Assembly (NCBI RefSeq): GCF_964355755.1
Contig: NC_092679.1
Coordinates: 12,516,932 to 12,580,931, forward strand
DNA length: 64,000 bases
Reading direction: 5' to 3'
From: Antedon mediterranea
Taxonomy: Eukaryota; Echinodermata; Crinoidea; Comatulida; Antedonidae
Below are positions 50,991 to 63,876 of this stretch, in pieces. Every line of letters begins with the position of its first letter. The stretch's first letter is position 1. A model generated the notes under the pieces. The model made no database searches, had not been told where the DNA came from, and worked only from the letters and a program-made list of their open reading frames with translations. The position numbers were made by a program, and so were the translations under genes.

Positions 50991-52099
50991 CTCACATGTT
51001 TTATAGTTATTTTAAAAATATTGCAGTCAATTTGAGATTTATTTGTGCTATTGTAAGAGGTTTTAGAAAACATTTTATATACATACCTGTATACAGTTCT
51101 TTATGTTAAACCAGTAATTAACGTTTATGTACTTGTTTGTATACATTTTTATATTTAATCATGGAAGTTATTTTTCCATGATTAATACTGTAATATATGT
51201 AATCAAATAACCTTTGACCTTTATTATGGAAATGCAGCAAAATCTTATTGAATTCCCATATGATTTCAAATTTGATTTTTATTGATGTGAATCTTTCTAG
51301 AAGATTAATTGTAGTATCTTGACATGTGTAACGTTTGAAATTTCTCTGTCTCAGTACAGACATGAACGTTCTATCGTGGAGAATCGTTCTATCAATCCCA
51401 TCTCCATATTGTTCTTTGCCAACATGTGTGTCAAATAATAACGCAAGAATCAATATCGCACGCTTACCTGAGTTTGATAAACTTGATCGCAAAGCCAACG
51501 TTAATTAAAACCTCATTAGCATACAAATCCACATCATAAAGTTTGCCCTAATGAGTATGTGAATAGGCAATGAAGGAGAACTGCAGAATTATGTTTGATA
51601 TTAATGTAAGCCCATAAGGCCTATTCGTTTATTCTACTTATTAAATTCTATGAATAAATACATCTTTAATGCATCTAGAAATCATGGATACTTTAATAAT
51701 TAAAATAAAATTGTAAATGTTTAAATGTAATCACCATAAACAATTTGTAACATATATATTTTAGTAAAATGTTATATTTATATTCAAAAATCATTTTAAA
51801 ATATGGGGTAAGTGCATTGAAAATAATAGTGTTTATTATACATTTTTTAGTGTTTGTTTATTTATTTCTCTATTTGTGTTGTTTATCTTTGTTTAAAAGT
51901 TTGCATTTTCATGTTTACATGATATTTGTTATGTAGTGTTTTGATGGTCATTAACGTTGTTGCATATATCCGATATTTGTAAAAAGTAGTTTTGTATTCA
52001 TGAATTTTTGTATACAGTTAACCCTTCCTAAGCATACACAACCATAACGGGAAAGTGTTAACGTTGCTATGCAATCAAATTTTAACAATATCTTGAAAA

Positions 52100-52148
52100 C
52101 CCAGTGGTCTAATGGTTAGGACATCTGCATATCAAGCAGAAGGTGCGA
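52100..52148 (+). pseudogene. Truncated tRNA-like sequence
   Basis: A D-arm-like GTGGTCTAATGGTTAGGAC precedes a perfect 5-bp anticodon stem (TCTGC / GCAGA) around the 7-base loop ATATCAA. The sequence then ends after AGGTGCGA with no T-arm or acceptor 3' strand. It is a tRNA pseudogene or the head of a SINE, not a working tRNA. Confidence 0.55.
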
Positions 52149-52215
52149 CTTTTTCTCATTCTAAACAGATTTCCTCATCTTTATCTTTTCAAATTTAAGT
52201 AATTTTTAGTATAAT

Positions 52216-52237
52216 GTATCACCGGGCAGTTTAGAAT
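52216..52237 (-). repeat. Repeat family B motif
   Basis: The sequence ATTCTAAACTGCCCGGTGAT occurs here on the minus strand and on + at 6540-6569 and 62635-62665 (each with one or two changes), usually followed by ATACTGAAA. At 62.6 kb it lies between two family-A segments, so A and B may be parts of one larger element. Confidence 0.45.
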
Positions 52238-52982
52238 TTATTCTGTTTTTGTGAGGATTATAAAATTCTGAGAATGTAAGCGGACCTCCTGTAGAAATCT
52301 GGATTCAATACAATCCCTGAACATGTCCCTAAGACAATTGGAAGACATGCCAATTTAAAAAAAAAGTTCAACAAATCTGCTTTATAGACTTTAATGAGAG
52401 GTTTAAATTTATCAAGTCAAGTAGTCAAGTATCATTTATTGTCATTTGTTTTAAGAAAAAACATCGAAATTCTGTTTGCTCTGTTGGCGGAGCACAAGAT
52501 CAAACAGACACAACACGAACTCAAAACAAAAAGTGTCTACATGATTTTTACGGCTCTAATAGCTCCTGGAAAGAAACAATTTGTAAATCGTGCTTTATTG
52601 GCCTTAATAGAACGAAATTGCAGACCGCTGCGCATCAACTGGAATATACTATTTTTTGAATCCCCAGTATAAGTTTTAGTTTACTGTATAAAACCTACTT
52701 GAAGAATATTTCATTACTCTTTTAGAAATAGAAAATGAAATAAAAAAAGCAAAAACTCGGTTGTTGAAGTAGTCAATTTTCACATTAAAAAATACAATAA
52801 AAGTTTAGATTGCAAGAGAGAATAGCATTTAAGGGCTTTATGAAATGTTTTTTTTTTGAGATTCTGGTTTCAAAATGGCTGAATTTATTTTCTGTATTGA
52901 CATTATTTTATTAACTATGATACCACACATTAATTAATAGTTAAATAACTTTATCTATCTTTTTTTTTATTCCACGCTGCAG

Positions 52983-52997
52983 TTGAAACAGTATCAA
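52983..52997 (+). CDS. Candidate 15-nt neurexin microexon (SS1 linker region)
   Basis: The best-looking splice signals in the downstream intron: a long T/C tract (about 52952-52972) then CTGCAG (52977-52982), 15 nt, and the consensus donor GTAAGT (52998-53003). The 15 nt preserve phase 1. They read VETVS when joined to the EGF1 exon or to the 36-nt candidate, so it would work as an optional cassette. Such tiny exons are typical of neuronally regulated splicing, and splice site 1 of alpha-neurexins is built from them. Predicted from splice signals and phase only. Confidence 0.5.
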
Positions 52998-53332
52998 GTA
53001 AGTATGGCATTTCAATATTTTTTTTACTGATATTTTGTTATCTATATTATCTTTCGTCAAATGTTACAAGATAATGATGATGAATAAGCATAGATAGTAA
53101 AGAGAATGAAGGTAATTGCAAGCAGATATTATAAAGAATGACTGACGAGACAAAAATGAAAAGACTAAATGTAATCATATTGTATGGTTTCTTACAAAGG
53201 ATTTAAAAAAAGTAATTATTTTATTATAAATATGCATGGTAATAAAAATAATTTGTTTACGTTATGACTTGTTCTAAGGTGTAGATGAAAGAAATTAGTT
53301 TTCATAAAGGTAATTCTTCTGAGTCGTTCTGA

Positions 53333-53475
53333 TACAGTAGAACCCCTTTTAATGGAAAGACCTATTATAGTAAATTATAGTTTAAACCATTATCCCTTGG
53401 CCGTAGTGTTAAAGCATATTTTCCCAGGAGTTTTATGGGAAAGTGTCCCCTTATTAGAAATATCTCCTGTGTCTT
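53333..53475. repeat. Repeat family E, longer copy
   Basis: The left end ACAGTAGAACCCCTTTTAAT and right part AAGTGTCCCCTTATTAG are roughly inverse in content (GGG/CCC with TTAAT). It includes the short inverted CCCAGGAGTTTTATGGGA. No ORF. Confidence 0.45.
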
Positions 53476-54095
53476 TATTTATCTAAAAAAAATCATGATA
53501 TACTCATAACATGTAAATGTAAACTATGTAATATCATAATACTAAAAGTTATCAACTAATCTATGTCTTATCCTTTAAGTCCTTTAATTTCCTTTGGTTG
53601 ATACATAGAGACCATTAGACACCTGAATATCTTGCTGTACATGTTGTTTATGATAACATCGAATATCTAGCTAGTTCACTATCGTCATAATGAAATTAAT
53701 CAAATACTGCGAATGAAAATTGAACTTTTTGTAACTACAATATATCAAACCCTAGTAAACCTTAGATAAAGTGTAGTTCATATTGTTTGGTAGTTCTGTA
53801 TTCAAGAAAAAAAAATTTCAATTCCGAAGTTAACTGCTTGTGTAGTTTGATGAAGATAGTTTAGAACTGTATCTTTTAAAGACGATTACACCATCTCATA
53901 CAAATATTAAAGAATTAAGACTAAATTATTTTGATTGCATACCCAATATTAAACAATGTTTAAAATTGTTAAATTATATTCATAAATTATTTGCAAAGAA
54001 TTTTTAAAAAATATATTTATTCAGTTATTTGAAAGTTAATATTACAATTGTTTTATTGTTAAGTTGATACTCCTGATTAAAATGATGAACCACAA

Positions 54096-54470
54096 TTTTA
54101 TTTATTTATTTATTTGACTTCTCACTAACTCAGTTAGTGAAGGATCTGAACCAACAGGTGGTAAACACCTCTAAAACGGTCCAGTCCCAATTTGCACAGT
54201 GGCTGTGTGTGACAGTGGCTGTGTTTGTGTGTACTAGTACACTGGGGTAACCCCCTACTCATCTCGAAAGATGTACTAGGTTCTTTAAAGTGTGCATGAG
54301 CTATGTGTACACTGGACCTATGGTTTATAGTCCTTATCCGAGAAGACTCGTTCTACCATCAGAACCATGGAGCGAGTGAGCCTCGAACCCTTGCCGATGT
54401 TATGGATACGTAATTACGGTTCCACTCACTCACAATGATTGGCAAGTTGGGTATAGAAGGATAAGTAAAT
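54096..54470 (-). mobile_element. tRNA-derived SINE-like repeat with (TTTA)n tail
   Basis: On the minus strand a box-B-like GGTTCGAGGCTC (54377-54388) is followed by a body with TCTTCTCGGATAAGGAC and AAAGAACCTAGTACATCTTT. The copy ends in (TAAA)n, seen on + as TTTATTTATTTATTTATTTG (54098-54118). The poorly preserved head abuts the 28-bp minisatellite after about 45 bp. Confidence 0.5.
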
Positions 54471-54514
54471 GTTAAAAAATAGTGCCATTTTAAACTACTA
54501 TAGTGGTAGTTGAG

Positions 54515-55017
54515 GCCTTGTCTTGCTGTTCCACTGTGGCAGGCTTGTCTTGCTGTTCCACTGCGGCAGGCCTTGTCTTGCTGTTCCACTGCGGCAGGCC
54601 TTGTCTTGCTGTTCCACTGCGGCAGGCCTTGTCTTGCTGTTCCACTGCGGCAGGCCTTGTCTTGCTGTTCCACTGCGGCAGGCCTTGTCCTGCTGTTCCA
54701 CTGCGGCAGGCCTTGTCCTGCTGTTCCACTGCGGCAGGCCTTGTCTTGCTGTTCCACTGCGGCAGGCCTTGTCTTGCTGTTCCACTGCGGCAGGCCTTGT
54801 CTTGCTGTTCCACTGCGGCAAGCCTTGTCTTGCTGTTCCACTGCGGCAGGCCTTGTCTTGCTGTTCCACTGCGGCAGGCCTTGTCTTGCTGTTCCACTGC
54901 GGCAGGCCTTGTCTTGCTGTTCCACTGCGGCAGGCCTTGTCTTGCTGTTCCACTGCGGCAGGCCTTGTCTTGCTGTTCCACTGTGGCAGGCCTTGTCTTG
55001 CTGTTCCACTGTGGCAA
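54515..55017. repeat. 28-bp GC-rich minisatellite, about 18 copies
   Basis: Unit CCTTGTCTTGCTGTTCCACT + GCGGCAGG. Most copies are identical. Variants are TCCTG for TCTTG in two copies, GTGGC for GCGGC near both array ends, and one CAAGC. Because 28 is not a multiple of three and the unit has no stop in any frame, all six frames stay open for 150-216 codons. None is a gene: the frames share one repeat translation and lack any other coding sign. Confidence 0.95.
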
Positions 55018-57634
55018 AAACCTAATATTTAAATTATAAATACAGCAGACATAAATAAATAGTGGGAAATTATTTTATTATGATTTTATACCCAATTTGA
55101 TTGAAGATGTCTGTAATTTCTTTGTACAAGTGTAAAATATTATTTGTAAACGATTCAAGGTGGAAAGAAAGTTACATACTTATTAATTTTGATGCCATTA
55201 TCAGCGTAGTCAAAATGAATTCACATATATCACATTAGAGAAAGATTTTAGCGCATAAAATATGGATAATTGTAATTGTAAGATAGAATACATATACAAT
55301 AATAACATTACATTATATAGTATTTGGAATATCATTTTGATATCTTTCTGAATTTCTTTTGTTTCTTTATGTTTCTTTAAAAGAGGATATAAATTGTGTT
55401 GTGATCAGCGGTGTGTGGCAGGTTGCCAATCTCAATTTCAGATTGATGCTGATGTAGACTAGTTATCGATCGTTTCATATGTTATGTAGGTCGCACGAAG
55501 ACAATTCATTCAAATGTTTACATGTAATAGTGGTATAGAAGGGATTGCTAGCAAAGTTTAACTTGCCACTAGCGTTCATGAGCCTTATACTAGGATTTTT
55601 GGAAGCAGAGGTTGAGTTTGCAATTAAGATTTCACTGCTGTCACCTAACAAATCCATAAAAAAAACTGATTTGAAAGCTGCTACTGATTTCTCTATAGTT
55701 CATGTAAATTTAGGCTACCTCTGTATTTTAATTTAACTGTTGTCATAATAATATTTTGTAGTAGAAGGAACCTTTGACATGACATACAGTATACAACAAG
55801 AAATATTTCTTACAAAAAACGCTGCTTGACATTTTAACATTAATCATTTTCTTTTGATTAATTTATGATTAATTATTAAAAAGATGTCCTTTAATTGCAA
55901 AGATACATACAAATCACAGATAGTTATTTAATTATGAATCACATGCCCATTTTTTTACTAGTTAATTGTATACACAGCATTTGAAAGAAGACATGTGTAC
56001 CTTTCCAACAATGTATTATTTGCCAACAAATATTAATCTACAAATTAAAAAATGGCATTTTAAAATGGTCAATTTTGAAATTTAATGTGCTGTAGCCTGT
56101 TTGTGTGTGACCTCAGCCTGAACTGTAGGCATGCAACTGAATACCCTCTAGAGACAAGGTGACTTCAGGATAGTACAAGTGAAAATTCTTCCACAATCAA
56201 CCAATCAAAGGGCAAGAATCCAAAATCGTTTAACCATGAGCCCTCATAGACTTTTCCCCCCAGAGGTTTTTTGGGTCCAGCTGGGACCTATAAATTATAG
56301 TTGAGTTTGGAAATTCGCACCAACTGTCGGCCTTAGATACTAAAACTACCGCTATGAAACAGCTTATTAATGAATATGTCCTCATAGGACATAGCTGGCT
56401 AAAGCCATGGCGCGAAAAAATAAGTAAACATTTCCCGTAATACATTATGAAAATATAATAAGAAGTTGTTGGAATTAGGACCCGTTTTTACTGAGCATTA
56501 AGAATACAGATTTCAATAGTGTATTTTCTTGCCAATAAAAACTGGTCCATAAACAGAATTTTGAATAAGGTTTTAAAAATCCCAATTGATTCCAACAAAA
56601 ATGGAATCACAGTTTCAATCATTAAATGGTACAAACATTTAACTACTTTCAAACAAAACCAATATAAAAAACCAATTAAAAATTGTTATCTTTATTATAA
56701 AAAGAACTTCAAAGAACTATTATATAGTTGTTTTGTAGTTTTTCAGTAGAAATAGGCAGGCACTAAATGAATCCTACAGCTGACACTGATTCGGTGGTTG
56801 CGTAGGAGGTAATGGGGCACTGGACATTTGAGAGAAACAAAAACTAGATTCTAACAGGCCTATTATACAGTGATTTTGAAAATAGTATTGGCACTAATAA
56901 TTCCTAGTCAATTTTGTTAAGCCATACATAAGATTCTACTTTACAAATTTAATCTCTTTAGATTTTCTTTATTCATTATTTTTTATCGATTTTATATTTC
57001 TTGGTGACAACTGACAGATAGACTGTTTCTTTTGAATGATACAATAGGACTATGAATATCAAATTCATTTATTTAAAATTCTATTCATTTTTTATTGATT
57101 TTTTATCTTTGTCCATTTTTTTTATCTAGGTAATCTTAAAATTTCTTGTAGCAATGTATTTATTTTGTCTGGTTTTAATCTGGTTTGGAATAAAATCATT
57201 TTGTGAATTGTCACTTTTGGTTTAAGTGATGCATTCTCTGAACCAGTTCAGTAGGCATACTATTAATTCCGAAAATCTTTTTTGATTTGTTTAAGATAAA
57301 TAGATTGATCCATTGTCATCTTTAATTTGTATAAAATAAAATATTTGTAAACTGTGGTAGCAATCAACGTATACCCAGTTCTTAGTGTCTGGTGCCATTG
57401 GCATCTGAAAAAGAGTATACAGTACGTATTTAATCATAGGCCATCTTTTCTGTTTTTTATTTTTAGATTTAAGTGACATTGTCAGAATGAATCCCTTTCT
57501 ATAAGAGATGTGCGATAGTAATACAATAGAGATATATTAAGGGGACAATATTGATACCCAACAAAGTGGTCCCTAAATAGTGGTGACCACTCAACAGTGG
57601 TTAATCATAGACATGTTGCCCCTGGAAATTTTCC

Positions 57635-57745
57635 CCAGTGGCGTAATGTAGGAGAAACGGCCCCTGGTTTACAAGCATTGCTAAGGGGCCTGCCAACGCT
57701 AGTTGCAATGGGCTGCTCATGCTCTGAGACCCCTTAAGGTTTAGC
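57635..57745. mobile_element. Possible degenerate hAT-like fragment
   Basis: The segment begins CAGTGGCGTAATG, like the MITE at 13808, and contains GGCCCCTGG and GGGGCC blocks. The other end is only roughly complementary (AGCCAGTG near 57745). A weak call based on one clear end. Confidence 0.35.
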
Positions 57746-59077
57746 CAGTGAGCTGTCCTTTGAACAGAGCTTAACCAAAGGATGGGTTCTACGATATATA
57801 TAACAATTATAAAAGACACTGGCTTATTAGTCTCCTGCCAAATCACCTCTGAACTGAAATTTAGTGGTAAGCATATGAAACAAGGTTTGCTATTACATCT
57901 GCTTTTTTCAAAACAAAGATCAAAGTTATTGTTGCCTCTGTTCTGTAATGACTGAGATCCCTGTCAAATAGGAAATTACTGTTGTGTAACTTTTGTGTAT
58001 AATGGCGTCCAACCTACTGACACAGATTCTCTTCTTACCTAAATATTGCCACAATTTCTGTGTGAAAATGGAAGTAATGTTTATGTTGATTCTTATCTTG
58101 GATAAAAAGACTGCCATTTTAGCGTAATTTGGTGTTATAATGGTAATTACACATTTTTACTTCAAAATCAATAAGTTATCTTTAATTAATTAAATAATGT
58201 AGATCTTCAATAATGTTTGTAAGCCCAACTCATCATTTAGGTATTAAAATTCATAAGACATCATCTTAAAAAGAGAAAAAAACACGATTTAATTTATTAG
58301 GTATTTTTAAATATTGATTTTGTATATTGTCTACATTAGAAAACGTCCATATGCATATACTGCGAAAATGAACACGGCAGAGACGCCATAGTAAATAATG
58401 TTTTATTGATTTTGGCTGCGAGCATGTTATTTCTTTCTAAAATTGGCACCAGTTTTAACAACTATTGTTGGTTTTACATAGTAAAAGACAATAGCTTGGA
58501 AACAATGCTATCCCAGGTCAGGAAATTACCAAAATTGATTGCTATAGCATTTGGTAAATGAATCAAAAATTAAATTGCTTTTTTTGGCCTTTAGCCTTTG
58601 ACAGATAGTTGTAATATTCTTTTGTAGAATGATATGCTTAAGTAGATAGCTTATTGTTATATTATCTGCTTGATTAATCTTGGTTCTTAGGAAGAAAAAC
58701 TTGTTATTACTATGATACAAAAGAAATCTTTTCATTCAGGATTTGTTTTCACAAAAAATAGCCACTTTTAAGAAGGGTAGTAAATGAATTTGTTTATGGT
58801 AATCAACAATAAATAATAGTATTTTATTTTTATTAATTATGTATTTAATTTGTAGTGTCCAATCAAAAAGCTGTATAAAATTGTATTGAATAATATTATA
58901 TATATATCATTTAGAATGAGTATAAATATAATAATTAAGTTAATTTATTCACAAAATCATTGGACTTAAAAATGTGTACTGTTTGTTCATTTGAAAAAAA
59001 AATTCTGTAATGTACTATGATATTAGAGTATCATTTAATCTAACAGCCAGACATAATTTATCTAACATTACATGCAG

Positions 59078-59092
59078 GAGATCAGAAACAAA
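59078..59092 (+). CDS. Candidate 15-nt neurexin microexon (SS1 linker region)
   Basis: The acceptor is ATGCAG (59072-59077), with two branch-point-like CTAAC motifs nearby, although the pyrimidine tract is weak. The donor is GTAAAA (59093). The 15 nt keep phase 1 and read RDQKQ after the 15-nt candidate at 52983. From memory, the vertebrate linker just before LNS2 contains a short Gly-Asp-Gln-Gly-Lys-Ser-Lys stretch, which this resembles. That similarity is suggestive but far too short to prove homology. Confidence 0.35.
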
Positions 59093-62000
59093 GTAAAATG
59101 ATGAGCCAAATGACACTTTCCTTCACATGTATAGCTACTTGTTATTGTAGACCTACTGGGTTATAGGAAAGAAATACACCAATTTTCCCATTGTCTCAAA
59201 TACTGTAGCAATACTTTCTAATGAAAGCCTGCCAGAAATACATTTCTTCTTTTACTTTAATTACTTTCTGCATTATGTCATACTAAAAATGTATATTCTA
59301 ATTGATAATGTAATGTGGTTCTTAGAAAATGCCTTTTAGTGTTTCGAGACAATAATTAATACTTGCCAGCAATTTGTATTTAGGAGTATGTTACTGAATA
59401 TAATATCAAATTTACATTATAATAATTATTCTTTTTTTTTTGGATTGGTTTAATCAAATCATAATTTTGCTTTATTACAATTAAGATAAACTAACTTCTC
59501 AAAGTCACATAGCTATATAATTTTAAGTACTTACTGAAATTAAGGCTATGAAATAAAATTGTTATTTTCCAAAAATGTGTGGCCTTTGGAAATTAGTACC
59601 AATAGTAGGAGGATAAAGGAATATGACTGTAATATTTGTTTTCAATAGTTTTTGACTTTTGGAATTGTTGGCTTCCCGTACCCATGCATTTTAGATGGAA
59701 AAGGTATATCTACTGTACCTTATTTATTTTAGATGTTTTTTTCGTGAAACGATTATTTGATAGCATTATAGTAAAAGTATAGACATTCTTTAGTTTTTAT
59801 AATTTATATTGTAAACTGGATCCAACATTCAATGATGTGTGCCACCAATATAAAGGTGATTCCTTTGAATAAATAAAAATCTGTGAGAACTATCACTGTA
59901 AAATAACAGCACTCAAATGTGGACACTGGAATGTTGAATTAACTTCATAATTAACTGTCAATTGTTTATTTTGCTTAAACAAGCATTCTCTCCATTATCT
60001 ATTGTGTTATGAAAATTGGCATTTGTTTAGATTGACAGAACTGAAGTTTATATAAAGCTTATGCTGAAATCCAAATATAATTTGCATCGTTAAGTTGGAT
60101 GGTAATTAACAGCATAAATAATTATATGCAATTTTGTTTTAATTGCTCTTTTGGGATTAGTAAGTTCAAGACCTTTAAGATCTGACTTTTCTGTCCTTGG
60201 ATAAGATTCCTCATCCATTAGATTGGATGTTAAGTGGTGCACAAAAAGTACATTTTTAAACAGTAAGGTTTTGTCTCATGGTGTGTTATCTGTAAATGAG
60301 GTTGGCCTATAGAGGGCCCAATCCAAATTAAATACTCAAAATTATTATTTATGGTTTTAAACGCTTAAATGGATTCAAGGCATCTGATTGGTTTAAAGTT
60401 GGGCAGTAGGAAAGCTGTAATCTTAAGGGTCCGTGTCATTTAACTTAATTTTAATTGCTTCGACTGTGGCTCATGTATCACTCTCTCAGTCCTGATTGAA
60501 TAATTTAGACCATGTGACATTTGATAATACTTTATAAAACCTAAATTCCTTGAGCATCTTGGTTTAAAAAAATAATTATTGACCTCTTCTATGTTTAGCT
60601 CAAACATATACTGTACATTGTGCAAGTTAAGACGTTGATTACAATAGCAATATTGACAATTGAATATTGAAATTTATCAACGCAGAGTGTCACTTACCGA
60701 TCATTTGTCAGTTAGTGTCAATTTTCATTAATTAATGAGCCAACTGTTAATTAACACTGCATATTTGATTTGTAGCACGTAAAATCGAAGAATTTATGTT
60801 TGCTGAGATATTGAGTTAGATCATTGGTATATTTATACTGTCGTATGGCATTCTTAGTTTAAATATTTAATGGAAACAGGGGTGTTGCAATTTCTCGTTT
60901 TAATCATCATTAATTTCACTCATAGAATACAATTTCATTAGTGGTTTTTATAGTATATAACACTTCTTCTGTATAATTGAGGGATTATTTTTTAATTGTT
61001 GGTAATAAACTCACTCCAACCACTTTAACATGCACTTGTGTTAAGAGGAAAACAAATTAAATGGGATGTCCTAAATATTTTGTTGTTGAATATATGCTAT
61101 TTTAAATGGACAATACATCTTTAAGATTATTACTCCAAAATTGAGGATCAGCTACCCACAACAGTAGTTGATATGTACTTAATATTTCTATTTTACATTC
61201 TGATGCAGAAATAAATTAGTTGGAATATTAAATTAGGTATCACACTGGGACAATAATGACAGCTATTTCTGTTTGATTTCATGTGTGAATATTAATAATA
61301 GATTATTCCTAGTATATTTCAAGCCAACTGTACATGTCAGAAAGATAACACTAAATGCTAAACTAAGAAAAGTGAACTTTCATATCATAACTGTTTTGTA
61401 ATGTTTTATAACATTACATTTTCAAAAATTCATAGCCGATTAGCATAAATCAATAGATATATAGGTCGTCGGGTAGTCGTGTATGCCTGTAGGGTAGAGG
61501 AAAAATCTATATTTCCCGTAAATTTCTTCTCGAGTTTGAAATAAAGGCTTGCATATCAAAATGATTTTGAAAAGAAATTAATCATCATTTCATATCGTGT
61601 AATGAATATGTAAATGGGAAATAGAGATTGATTTGTATATAATAGGTATATAATATTTGTTGATACAATGCTGATGCCGTGGTTTTATATCATATTTCAA
61701 TATTAATCAATGATAATCAATATATTTGAAAGAATTGGTATTTGATATGTGAATGATTTTTAAAATAGTGTAAATTATTGTACTTCATTTGATTAAAATT
61801 TCTTGAGTACATAATTATAATTAATAGATATTTTCATCAAACTTCAACTCAATTGTTGAACATTTATTTAGAGAATAATGACATAAAAAACATGATTACA
61901 AAGTATAAATGTGGATATAAAACATTAATACCATGAACCCTAGTTAGCAGTAAGTACTTGTCTTGCTAAGGACCAGAGCAAAGATTAAAAAACCATTAAC

Positions 62001-62440
62001 CTAAAACTTGATAAAATTAATAAACATTGATAATAAAAATGACTAATTTTAAACGTTTATGGCTTAATAAATAATGGAATCAGTATCTTCCAACAGAAGT
62101 TAAATAGGGTTCTTATTACAGTAATAGGACTACGGTAAGGAAAATAATAACTAGGCTATGTGTATTGTATTATTGACATTTTAAAGTACACCCACCCACT
62201 CACTGGATTTGGTAATCATTTCATTATTTTTATTCATCCGAAGAGAAAATAAAAAGATATCATTAAAAATATAGAATAAAATACATTAAAACAAAGCTAA
62301 GCTTGTACATGGCTGATGACCTAAAAAACTTACTAAACAACCATTAAACAAGACTATAAATCTAGTTAAAAAATGCATATTATTATAACACAGTTATAGT
62401 CAGCTATAATCACACCAGATACTGATATATATATATATAT

Positions 62441-62612
62441 GAAGGGCTAGTGTTGGCCGAAAGTGTGCTAACTTTTCTGGCTGTTTACTTTATCGTTTTG
62501 ATTTAGCTTTTCGCTTTTTTTTTTGTATCTCCATTGAGATCCAGCCACTGATACCCACAGCATTGTCATTTTTTTCAGTAATTTGCCTTTGGATTTATAT
62601 ATATATATATAT
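62441..62612 (+). repeat. Repeat family A, copy at 62.4 kb
   Basis: Same unit as at 49148, missing the first few bases. It begins in GAAGGGCTAG directly after an (AT)n block and ends in (TA)n. A further inverted fragment of its tail lies at 62688-62735. That fragment is separated from the copy by a family-B segment (62635-62665). Confidence 0.7.
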
Positions 62613-63739
62613 AAACACAAGAGGCAAAGAACATTAATTCTAAACCGCCCGGTGATATACTGAAATTTAATTAATTAATTTGAAACGATAAAGAAATCCA
62701 AAGGCAAATTACTGAAAAAATATATATATATATAGGGTACATTCAGACTCATTGATTAATGGATGAGATCTATTTGATTTGAATTATTTTTGATTTATCA
62801 GTCATTTTCATGTGTGATAAACTAAACATACCCATGTCCTTGCTATTCTGTATATGAATTTGCCACACATTTTGAAAACAGTTTAGATCATTGGTTCCAA
62901 GTAAGATTAGTCTGGTCATACGAAGAAAGTAACTACCAATATGTAGACTTGTTGTTGCAGACAGATATTAATGTGTTTTCAAATACATAAACAGTACACG
63001 TTTCGTAAAGAACAAGATACAATGTTCATTGTTTACTATGATAATATTTTTTAATAATCTGTTATGGTTTGTATTGTGATTTTGTATCTGTACAGTTTAT
63101 CAAGGTAATGCATTTATCGAATCCTTGAAAGATTCTATGTAGGATAGCCCAAAGGTTTAATATTTTTGTTGTAATATAAAAACATGTCATGCAGCACTTT
63201 AAGTACTGTAGCATGACTATGAAATTTAAATTTTAGAAATTTTGTGGTATTTTTAAGAATCTTTAATTTTAAACGTGACATTGGTTGTGATAGCGATAAT
63301 AAACAGTATGAATATTATTATTTAATTTTTTTCTGTCCATTCAACATGACCTATGAGGGAAAAAACAAGGGGTGGGACTAGCAGATGTTCCTGCACAAAA
63401 CTTCCATGATGACTTCCAAGGGCACTTGAGAAAATAGGAGGGTTTGTTTGAACTGATTGGCTGCTGGCGTGGCGTAAAACCTATTATGATTTTGTTTTTT
63501 TTCCCAAAAAACTTACTGTTGCACAACAAAACATTAAACAAACAAAAAATAAATAAATTTACGTTGGTATGATTAGAGCATCACTGTTGTCTATGAATCA
63601 TATATAATACTAATAAAAGTGTCATTCTTATATAGCACTTCATGCACAAACCCTCGCATTATTACCCTGGTCATTTTTGGATAAAAAGCATGAATTGAAA
63701 CAAACTCCCATAATTTTGCAGCTAGTAATCAGTGCAGTT

Positions 63740-63876
63740 GTGTTTTGACAGGTACCCATTTGAGACAAACATAGTGTCTTGCCTAAGGATACAAGCAATG
63801 CAACGAGCGTTGTACTTGAACCCTTTATCTCGCGATTAGTATTCCAATGTCCAACTCACTGCACCACACGCCCTTA
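63740..63876 (-). mobile_element. tRNA-derived SINE, 5' part
   Basis: Reading from 63876 on the minus strand: head GTAAGGGCGTGTGG, box A TGGTGCAGTGAGTTGG, box B GGTTCAAGTAC (63822-63812), then CCTTAGGCAAGACACTATG and GGGTACC. Promoter boxes are well kept, so this is the best SINE copy here. The 3' part is missing or diverged. Confidence 0.65.

Noticed and set aside
51118-51498. 126-codon minus-strand ORF with a possible donor CAG|GTAAGC near 51465
   Set aside because: Composition is ordinary for AT-rich random frames, no domain is recognisable, and one donor-like site is weak evidence. It would need transcript data.
52394-52672. 92-codon ORF after the tRNA-like fragment
   Set aside because: The start overlaps a CAAGTCAAGTAGTCAAGTAT simple-repeat-like stretch, the remainder has no recognisable motif, and it looks like repeat-derived sequence.
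54359-55039. Six overlapping ORFs of 151-216 codons on both strands
   Set aside because: They are translations of the 28-bp minisatellite. All frames are open for the same arithmetic reason, and there is no independent coding evidence.
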